Shown here piece after piece: positions 1 through 4,299 of a DNA stretch of 5,435 nt. This DNA comes from Actinomycetota bacterium. Its GTDB lineage: Bacteria; Actinomycetota; Thermoleophilia; Gaiellales; Gaiellaceae. Below the pieces are notes generated by a model. It saw nothing but the letters and a program-made list of their open reading frames with translations. It was not told the DNA's origin and ran no database searches. The stretch spans positions 1 through 5,435 of the forward strand of contig JAFAIV010000302.1 in the NCBI GenBank assembly GCA_019236545.1, in the 5' to 3' direction. Position numbers and translations under genes: made by a program. Position 1 is the first letter of the stretch. Each line of letters starts with the position of its first letter.

Positions 1-383
1 ACGAGCGGGCCGCGCGTGATGATCGAGAACGGATTCCACGCCGCGCTGAGCACCTCGATGCACGCGCGCGTCAGCCGGTAGCGGCCCTCCGCCGGCTGGT
101 ACGGGTCGGTCGCGGCGCCGATCACGACCGCCTCCCGCTCCCAGCTCGGCCGGGCGAGCTCGCGCCGCAGCCGGTCGGCGATGTTGATCTTGACGCGGAT
201 GCTCGCGCCGTAACGGTCGTCCCACGGCCGGTCGGCGCGCGCCTCGAACGCGCGGACGTAACAGAACGTGCAGCGGTGCGCGCAGCCCATGTACGGGTTC
301 AGGGACCAGTCGAACGGCATCCCGCGCACGCGGTTGAGCGCGGAGCGACAGGGCTCTTCGCGATACTCGACGCGCATCCCCAT
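1..383 (-). CDS. Radical SAM protein, SplB/Rv2578c-like (partial, C-terminus outside window)
   Basis: The visible 127 residues are the N-terminal part of a radical SAM enzyme of the family that includes spore photoproduct lyase and the mycobacterial Rv2578c group. The diagnostic element is the 4Fe-4S/SAM cluster motif Cys34-x3-Cys38-x2-Cys41 followed by Tyr, preceded by a 'LNPYMGC' context. A later segment, 'AATDPYQPAEGRYRLTR' (about residues 90-106), is typical of this family. The start is ATG at 383, with a second ATG two codons in (377). I prefer 383 because a -10-like hexamer lies 5 nt upstream, placing transcription start at or next to the ATG; no good Shine-Dalgarno is visible. A perfect LexA-type box sits just upstream of that hexamer, so control by the SOS response is inferred. 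The reaction is not deducible: family members act on nucleic acids or are uncharacterised. Family assignment is strong, function open. Confidence 0.9.
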   Translation of the reverse strand, partial: MGMRVEYREEPCRSALNRVRGMPFDWSLNPYMGCAHRCTFCYVRAFEARADRPWDDRYGASIRVKINIADRLRRELARPSWEREAVVIGAATDPYQPAEGRYRLTRACIEVLSAAWNPFSIITRGPL

Positions 384-1347
384 GGCCCATCTTACCGAAC
401 ACGTGTTCGCTTCGCCGGTCGAGCTCGAACCGGGGATCCTGCGGCTGACGCTGCCGCTCCCGACCGGGCCGCGGCACGTCCACTGCTACCTGCTGCGCGG
501 CGACGACGGCTGGACGCTCGTCGACACCGGGCTCGGCCTCTCCGGGACGCCCTGGGACGAGATCGTCGCCGGGCTCGACGCGCCGGTCGTCCGCGTCTTC
601 ATCACGCACATGCACCCGGATCACGTCGGCGACGCGGCCGCCGCGGCGGCAGCGACGGGCGCGCCGGTGCTGCAGGGGCGACTCGACTACGAGCAGTGCG
701 AGCGCGTCTGGGGCTCGCCGGACTGGCCGCGCCGGATCGCCGACTGGTTCATCCTCAACGGCGTCCCCGAGCCGGTCGCGGAGGAGCTCCTGCAGTCCGG
801 GCACGTCTTCGCCGACTTCGTCCGCTTCGCGTGGAACCCGGTTCCCGTCGAGCCCGGCAACGAGGTGGGGGAGTGGCGCGTGTTCGCGACGCCCGGCCAC
901 GCCGACGGCCACCTCGCCCTGCTTCGCGACGACGGGGTGATGATCGCCGGCGACCACGTTCTGACGCCGATCACGCCGGCGATCGGCCTCTACCCCGAGA
1001 GCCGGCCCGACCCCCTCGGCGACTACCTCGCGTCGCTCGCGCTCGTGGAGGAGCTCGCGCCGCGCGTCGCGTACTCCGGCCACGGCGAGCCCGTGCTCGA
1101 CCCGGCCGCGCGAGCCCGCGAGATCGTCGCGCATCACGACCGCCGGCTCGACGCCGCCCAGGCGGCGCTCGACGGCGAGCCGCGCAGCGGCTACGAGCTC
1201 TCGCACGCGCTCTTCGGGCGCGAGCTGCCGCCGATCCAGCGCCGCTTCGCCGTCGCCGAGACGCTCTCGCACCTGGAGCGGCTCGTCGTCCTCGGTCGTG
1301 CGGTGCGCCACGAGGACGACCGCATGGTCTCCTATACTGCGGCCTAG
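382..1347 (+). CDS. Metallo-beta-lactamase-fold hydrolase with C-terminal winged helix (LACTB2/glyoxalase II-like)
   Basis: This 321-residue protein is a soluble metallo-hydrolase. The metal-binding set is complete: Asp48 in 'VDTG', the HxHxDH motif His76/His78/Asp80/His81 ('THMHPDH'), His173 in 'PGH', Asp191 in 'AGDH' and His234 in 'SGHG'. Residues from about 265 to the end look like the winged-helix tail (BLACT_WH type) found in LACTB2-like proteins. There is no signal peptide, which argues against a secreted antibiotic beta-lactamase. The substrate is unknown; thioesters, phosphodiesters or RNA are all handled by the superfamily. I chose ATG 382 because sequence upstream of it is the antisense of the radical SAM gene; GTG 403 is the only nearby alternative. 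Neither has a clear ribosome site. A GATACT hexamer at 362-367 could serve as -10 for a very short leader. The LexA-type box lies inside the first codons. Confidence 0.9.
   Translation: MAHLTEHVFASPVELEPGILRLTLPLPTGPRHVHCYLLRGDDGWTLVDTGLGLSGTPWDEIVAGLDAPVVRVFITHMHPDHVGDAAAAAAATGAPVLQGRLDYEQCERVWGSPDWPRRIADWFILNGVPEPVAEELLQSGHVFADFVRFAWNPVPVEPGNEVGEWRVFATPGHADGHLALLRDDGVMIAGDHVLTPITPAIGLYPESRPDPLGDYLASLALVEELAPRVAYSGHGEPVLDPAARAREIVAHHDRRLDAAQAALDGEPRSGYELSHALFGRELPPIQRRFAVAETLSHLERLVVLGRAVRHEDDRMVSYTAA
389..394 (-). promoter_or_regulatory. -10 element of a probable leaderless promoter for the radical SAM gene
   Basis: On the minus strand this reads TAAGAT, matching the actinobacterial TANNNT -10 pattern in otherwise GC-rich DNA. 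Its last base is 5 nt from the ATG at 383, so transcription would begin at or next to the start codon, as in leaderless genes common in actinobacteria. No recognisable -35 hexamer is seen 16-18 nt further upstream. Confidence 0.5.
396..409. promoter_or_regulatory. LexA/SOS box (perfect palindrome CGAACACGTGTTCG)
   Basis: This 14-bp stretch is identical to its reverse complement and fits every position of the Gram-positive DinR/LexA consensus CGAAC-RNRY-GTTCG; the actinobacterial boxes share the GAAC-N4-GTTC core. Read on the minus strand it lies 1 bp upstream of the TAAGAT hexamer, in the -35/-10 spacer of the radical SAM gene, where LexA binding would block RNA polymerase. On the plus strand it falls at codons 5-10 of the hydrolase gene. 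LexA itself is not in the window, so regulation is inferred from the site alone. Confidence 0.75.
1333..1338 (+). promoter_or_regulatory. Candidate -10 element (TATACT) upstream of the CorC-like gene
   Basis: TATACT is a close -10 match and stands out in this GC-rich DNA. It lies in the last codons of the hydrolase gene, 56 nt before the GTG start of the CorC-like gene, and would give a leader of roughly 50 nt carrying the hairpin at 1374-1395. No -35 match is visible at the usual distance, so the call is weak; the gene may instead be read through from the hydrolase. Confidence 0.3.
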
Positions 1348-1373
1348 CTGGTGGACGAGATCCCTAGTACCTG

Positions 1374-1395
1374 CGCCCCCGGAGCCTCGGGGGCG
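1374..1395 (+). other. GC-rich hairpin abutting the CorC-like start codon
   Basis: CGCCCCCG at 1374-1381 pairs perfectly with CGGGGGCG at 1388-1395, an 8-bp all-GC stem with a 6-nt loop. The last paired base is the G of the GTG start codon, and the only Shine-Dalgarno-like sequence (GGAG, 1381-1384) straddles the stem-loop junction. No T-tract follows, so it is not a standard intrinsic terminator. It could hinder translation initiation, act as a weak terminator, or be a chance product of base composition. Confidence 0.4.
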
Positions 1396-2714
1396 TGAGA
1401 CTCCTTCTCGAGCTGGTCGCCGTTGGGCTGTTGATCCTGCTCAACGCGTTCTTCGTGGCCGCGGAGTACGGGCTCGTCACGGCGCGCCGAACGCGCATGC
1501 TGGAGCTGCAGCACCAGGGGAACCGCCGCGCCCGCGACGTCCTCCGCATCACCGCCGACCCGGGGCGGTTCATCGCCGCGATGCAGCTCGGCGTCACGCT
1601 CACCTCGCTGGGCATCGGTGCTCTGGGCGAGGCCGTCCTCGCGCACGAGTTCGAGAAATGGCTCGCGACCGCGCTCGCGATCGCGCTCGCGTACGCGATC
1701 CTCACCTTCTTCCACGTCGTCCTCGGCGAGCTCGTGCCGAAGAGCGCGGCGCTCGACCACGCGGAGGGGACGGCGCTCTGGGTCGCGGCGCCGGTGCGCG
1801 CCTTCTTCACCGTCTTCGCGCCGGTCATCTGGGTGCTGCGGAAGGCGACCGAGGTCGTCCTCCACTGGCTCGGCCTCCAGCCGCCGGGGGCGGAGCGGGA
1901 CGTCCACTCCGAGGCCGAGCTGCGCATGATCATCAACCGCTCGACGCAGCAGGGCCAGATCGAGGAGGGCGAGCGCGAGCTGATCGAGGGCGTCTTCCTC
2001 TTCGGGGACAAGGACGCCGCCGACGTGATGGTCGCGCGGCCCGACGTCGTCGCGATCTCCGTCGACATGCCGCCGGAGGAGGTGCTCGCGGTCGTCCTCG
2101 ACTCGCCGTACACGCGCTACCCGGTCTACCGCGAGTCGCTCGACGACGTCGTCGGCGTCCTGCACGTCCGCGACCTCTTCACCGCGATCTACGAGCGCGG
2201 GATCGCGAAGGTCGAGCTCGAGCAGCTGCTGCGGCAGGCGTACGTCGTCCCCGAGACGAAGGACCTCGCGTCGCTCCTCCAGGAGTTCCGGAAGACGAGC
2301 AACCACTTCGCGATCGTCGTCGACGAGTACGGCGCGCTCGTCGGCGTCGTCACGCTCGAGGATCTGCTCGAGGAGATCGTCGGCGAGATCGAGGACGAGT
2401 TCGACGTCCCGGAGGTGCCGATCGAGCAGGTCGACGAGGACACGTTCCGGATGGACGGCATGTTCTCGATCGACGAGTTCAACGAGCGCTTCAACACCGA
2501 CCTGCCCGACGAGGACTACCACACGGTCGGCGGCTTCGTCTTCGGCCAGCTGGGCCGCGCGCCCGAGATCGGCGACGAGGTCGCCTACGACGGCATGCGC
2601 TTCGACGTGATCGAGGTCGAGGGCAACCGCATCGAGCGGATCGGCGTCCACTTCGTCGAGCGGCCCACGGGCCGCGACGACGAGGACGACTACCTCGACG
2701 AAGAGCTCGAGTAG
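1395..2714 (+). CDS. HlyC/CorC family transporter-like membrane protein (DUF21-CBS-CBS-CorC_HlyC)
   Basis: This 439-residue protein has the full architecture of the CNNM/CorC family. Residues 1-155 form the DUF21 membrane domain with about four hydrophobic segments (near 4-27, 59-80, 88-112 and 128-152), including the family features 'LNAFFVAAEY' near the start and 'GELVPKSAA' at 111-119. Two CBS domains follow (about 208-265 and 280-335, the latter containing 'FAIVVDEYGALVGVVTLED'), then a CorC_HlyC domain (about 345-422) and a very acidic tail ending EELE. Family members are linked to Mg2+ (or other divalent cation) efflux, with CBS domains sensing adenine nucleotides; the older 'hemolysin' label is misleading. 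The length is usual. GTG 1395 is chosen because an in-frame stop at 1365 leaves no ATG/GTG upstream and GGAG lies 10 nt before it. The gene is 47 nt after the hydrolase and may be co-transcribed or have its own promoter. Confidence 0.92.
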   Translation: MRLLLELVAVGLLILLNAFFVAAEYGLVTARRTRMLELQHQGNRRARDVLRITADPGRFIAAMQLGVTLTSLGIGALGEAVLAHEFEKWLATALAIALAYAILTFFHVVLGELVPKSAALDHAEGTALWVAAPVRAFFTVFAPVIWVLRKATEVVLHWLGLQPPGAERDVHSEAELRMIINRSTQQGQIEEGERELIEGVFLFGDKDAADVMVARPDVVAISVDMPPEEVLAVVLDSPYTRYPVYRESLDDVVGVLHVRDLFTAIYERGIAKVELEQLLRQAYVVPETKDLASLLQEFRKTSNHFAIVVDEYGALVGVVTLEDLLEEIVGEIEDEFDVPEVPIEQVDEDTFRMDGMFSIDEFNERFNTDLPDEDYHTVGGFVFGQLGRAPEIGDEVAYDGMRFDVIEVEGNRIERIGVHFVERPTGRDDEDDYLDEELE

Positions 2715-2718
2715 CGGC

Positions 2719-3096
2719 TCAGGCGCCGAGCGCGAGCGGCTCGATCGCGCCGTCCGCGATCGTCCAACCGGCGAGCTCGTCTCGGGCGACGCAGTAGATC
2801 AGGTACGGCTTGCCCTGCCAGAGGCCGACGTTCTCGACGTCGGTGCGGCTCGGGCGCGGCGGGGACGAGATGTGCGAGTGGACGACGGCGAGCTCGTAGC
2901 CGTCGTCCTCGAGGAACCACAGCTCCGGGTCGACGTCGAGCTCGAAGCGGTACGGCGACGACGCCGCGTTGCGGCCGCGCTCGTAGCGCTCGGCGACGCC
3001 GCCGCGCAGCACGACCAGGCCGCAGGACTCGTTCGGCTGCTCCTCGCGGGCGTGGGCGGCGATCGCCTCCCGCACCTGCGGCGAGATCGTCACCAC
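2719..3096 (-). CDS. mec: JAMM/MPN+ metallopeptidase, Mec-type (CysO-cysteine peptidase)
   Basis: A 125-residue zinc peptidase of the M67 (JAMM) family. All catalytic elements are present: Glu23 in 'NESCGL' and the full HxHx7SxxD motif, His73-x-His75-x7-Ser83-x2-Asp86 ('HSH...PSRTD'), which closely resembles M. tuberculosis Mec (Rv1334). The known role of Mec is to hydrolyse the CysO-cysteine amide and release free cysteine and carrier. Here it is the last gene of a four-gene operon with the carrier and cysteine synthase, which supports that role strongly. GTG 3096 overlaps the cysM stop by 7 nt; GTG 3093 is the alternative. GGAG at 3108-3111, 11 nt before 3096, favours the first. Because the carrier ends in GG-Ala, the enzyme may also trim that extra alanine; this is inference. 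It ends 4 bp from the convergent CorC-like gene. Confidence 0.9.
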   Translation of the reverse strand: MVTISPQVREAIAAHAREEQPNESCGLVVLRGGVAERYERGRNAASSPYRFELDVDPELWFLEDDGYELAVVHSHISSPPRPSRTDVENVGLWQGKPYLIYCVARDELAGWTIADGAIEPLALGA

Positions 3097-4031
3097 CAGA
3101 GCGTGCGCTCCATCGACTCCTCGACGTCGTCGGCGCCCCAGAAGTCGGCGGAGATGTACTTCCAGCCGCCGTCCGCGAGCACGCAGACGACGACGCCCTC
3201 GTCCAGCTCGGCCGCGAGCTTCTGCGCGACCGCCACGACTGCGCCGGCGCTCACGCCGGCGAAGATGCCCTCCTTCTCGAGCAGCTCCCGCACGGCGCGG
3301 ACGGAGTCCTCGTTCGAGACGAGCACCTTCCGGTCGAGCTTGGCGACGTCGAGGATCGGTGGAACGTAGCCGTCGTCGAGCGAGCGCAGGCCCATCACCG
3401 GGTCCCCGGGCAGCGGCTCGGCGGCCGCGACGACGACATCCGGGAAGGTCTCGCGCAGCCTGTCGCCGGTGCCCATCAGCGTCCCGCCGGTGCCGAGGCC
3501 CGCGACGAGGACGTCGACGCGCTCGAGCGCCTCCGCGATCTCTGCGCCGGTGCCCTCGTAGTGGGCGCGCGGGTTCGCCTCGTTCGCGTACTGGAACGGC
3601 ATGAAGTACTTCGGGTCGCGCTCCGCGATCTCGAGCGCGAGCCGCACCGCGCCGTTCGAGCCCTGGTCGGCCGGCGACTCGACGATCGTCGCGCCGTAGA
3701 GGCGCAGCAGCCTGCGCCGCTCCTCCGTCGCGTTCGCGGGCATCACGCAGGTCAGCGGGTAGCCCTTGAGCTTCGCGATCAGCGCGAGCGAGATGCCGGT
3801 ATTGCCGGAGGTCGGCTCGAGCAGCTCGCGGCCGGGCTCCAGCTCGCCGGAGGCCTCGGCGGCCTCGATCATCGCCTTCGCGACGCGGTCCTTGATCGAG
3901 CCGGTCGGGTTCTGGCCCTCGAGCTTCGCGTAGATGCGCACGCCGGGCTTCGGCGAGAGGCGCGGGAGCTCGACGAGCGGCGTGTCGCCGACGAGCTCGA
4001 GCAGCGAGGAGGTGACCGCGAGCCTAGGCAC
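3090..4031 (-). CDS. cysM: Cysteine synthase CysM, probably O-phosphoserine/thiocarboxylate dependent
   Basis: This 313-residue fold-type II PLP enzyme carries the cysteine synthase signatures: the PLP lysine Lys47 in 'NPTGSIKDR', the substrate loop 'TSGNTG' (74-79), the phosphate-binding loop 'GLGTGGT' (178-184) and Ser261 in 'GVSAGA'. Arg216 in 'MGLRSLDDGYVP' matches the arginine that gives M. tuberculosis CysM its O-phosphoserine preference. The acidic C-terminal stretch ending LWW resembles the mobile tail of that enzyme. Expected reaction: O-phosphoserine forms a PLP-aminoacrylate, which is attacked by the thiocarboxylate of the carrier encoded just upstream, giving carrier-cysteine. Start is GTG 4031, overlapping the carrier stop by 8 nt; no other start codon fits nearby and the ribosome site is weak, so translational coupling is likely. 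A sulfide-using CysK-like activity cannot be excluded from sequence alone. Confidence 0.92.
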   Translation of the reverse strand: MPRLAVTSSLLELVGDTPLVELPRLSPKPGVRIYAKLEGQNPTGSIKDRVAKAMIEAAEASGELEPGRELLEPTSGNTGISLALIAKLKGYPLTCVMPANATEERRRLLRLYGATIVESPADQGSNGAVRLALEIAERDPKYFMPFQYANEANPRAHYEGTGAEIAEALERVDVLVAGLGTGGTLMGTGDRLRETFPDVVVAAAEPLPGDPVMGLRSLDDGYVPPILDVAKLDRKVLVSNEDSVRAVRELLEKEGIFAGVSAGAVVAVAQKLAAELDEGVVVCVLADGGWKYISADFWGADDVEESMERTLWW

Positions 4032-4299
4032 CGCCGGCCATCGCAGGCAGCAGGATGACCGTCGCGCCCTCGCGGACCGGCGTCTCGATGCCGTCGAGCG
4101 TCCGCACGTCCTCGCCCTCGACGTAGACGTTCACGTACGGCGCGATGTCGCCGTCCTCGACGAGCTGCTTCTCGAGCCCGGGGAAGCGTGAGGTGAGGTC
4201 CTCGATGACCTCGCGCACGGTGCCGCCCTGGGCGGGCACCTGGCGCTCGCCGCCGACCTCGGCGCGCAGCGTGGGCGGGATGCGGACGGTCGTGCTCAT
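4024..4299 (-). CDS. cysO: Sulfur-carrier protein CysO (ThiS/MoaD ubiquitin-like), with C-terminal Gly-Gly-Ala
   Basis: A 91-residue beta-grasp carrier of the ThiS/MoaD family. It begins 'MSTTVRIPPTLR', close to M. tuberculosis CysO (Rv1335), keeps the family segment 'YVNVYVEGEDVR' (55-66) and ends 'VILLPAMAGGA'. The di-glycine is normally the very C-terminus, adenylated and converted to a thiocarboxylate; here one alanine codon (GCC) follows before TAG. Such a tail would have to be removed before activation. The gene starts in an ATGA overlap with the E1 gene's stop and has the best ribosome binding site in the operon. Position between an E1 and a cysteine synthase points to cysteine biosynthesis rather than molybdopterin or thiamine synthesis, neither of which has other genes here. 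Confidence 0.9.
   Translation of the reverse strand: MSTTVRIPPTLRAEVGGERQVPAQGGTVREVIEDLTSRFPGLEKQLVEDGDIAPYVNVYVEGEDVRTLDGIETPVREGATVILLPAMAGGA

Noticed and set aside
268..381. N-terminal extension of the hydrolase starting at ATG 268
   Set aside because: These codons are the antisense of the radical SAM cluster-binding region, the extension has no family-like sequence, and the metallo-hydrolase domain starts naturally after ATG 382.
382..1347. Antibiotic-inactivating class B beta-lactamase
   Set aside because: No signal peptide, and the winged-helix tail and overall motifs fit LACTB2/glyoxalase II-like housekeeping hydrolases.
276..1367. Alternative plus-strand frame over the hydrolase gene
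   Set aside because: Arg/Ala-rich shadow without motifs, while the overlapping frame has all metallo-beta-lactamase-fold ligands.
1660..1700. Repeated GCGCTCGCG-like units
   Set aside because: They encode an Ala/Leu/Ile-rich membrane helix of the CorC-like protein; codon bias explains the repetition.
1344..2651. Long minus-strand open frame opposite the CorC-like gene (about 435 codons)
   Set aside because: It is an Asp/Glu/Arg/Leu-rich shadow produced by GC-biased codon use; it has no recognisable domain, and the plus strand encodes a full conserved protein.
2715..2745. Possible terminator between the CorC-like gene and mec
   Set aside because: Only a weak 4-bp stem (GCCG/CGGC) inside the mec coding end and no T-tract.
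1298..2797. Plus-strand open frame of about 499 codons in another frame across the CorC-like gene
   Set aside because: The translation is Arg/Ala/Gly-rich low complexity typical of a wrong frame in GC-rich DNA.
2872..4058. Several plus-strand open frames opposite mec and cysM
   Set aside because: They are antisense to well-conserved enzymes and show only compositional bias.
4024..4299. MoaD for molybdopterin synthesis
   Set aside because: No moaE, moaA or moaC nearby; the neighbours are cysM and mec, and the sequence is closer to CysO.
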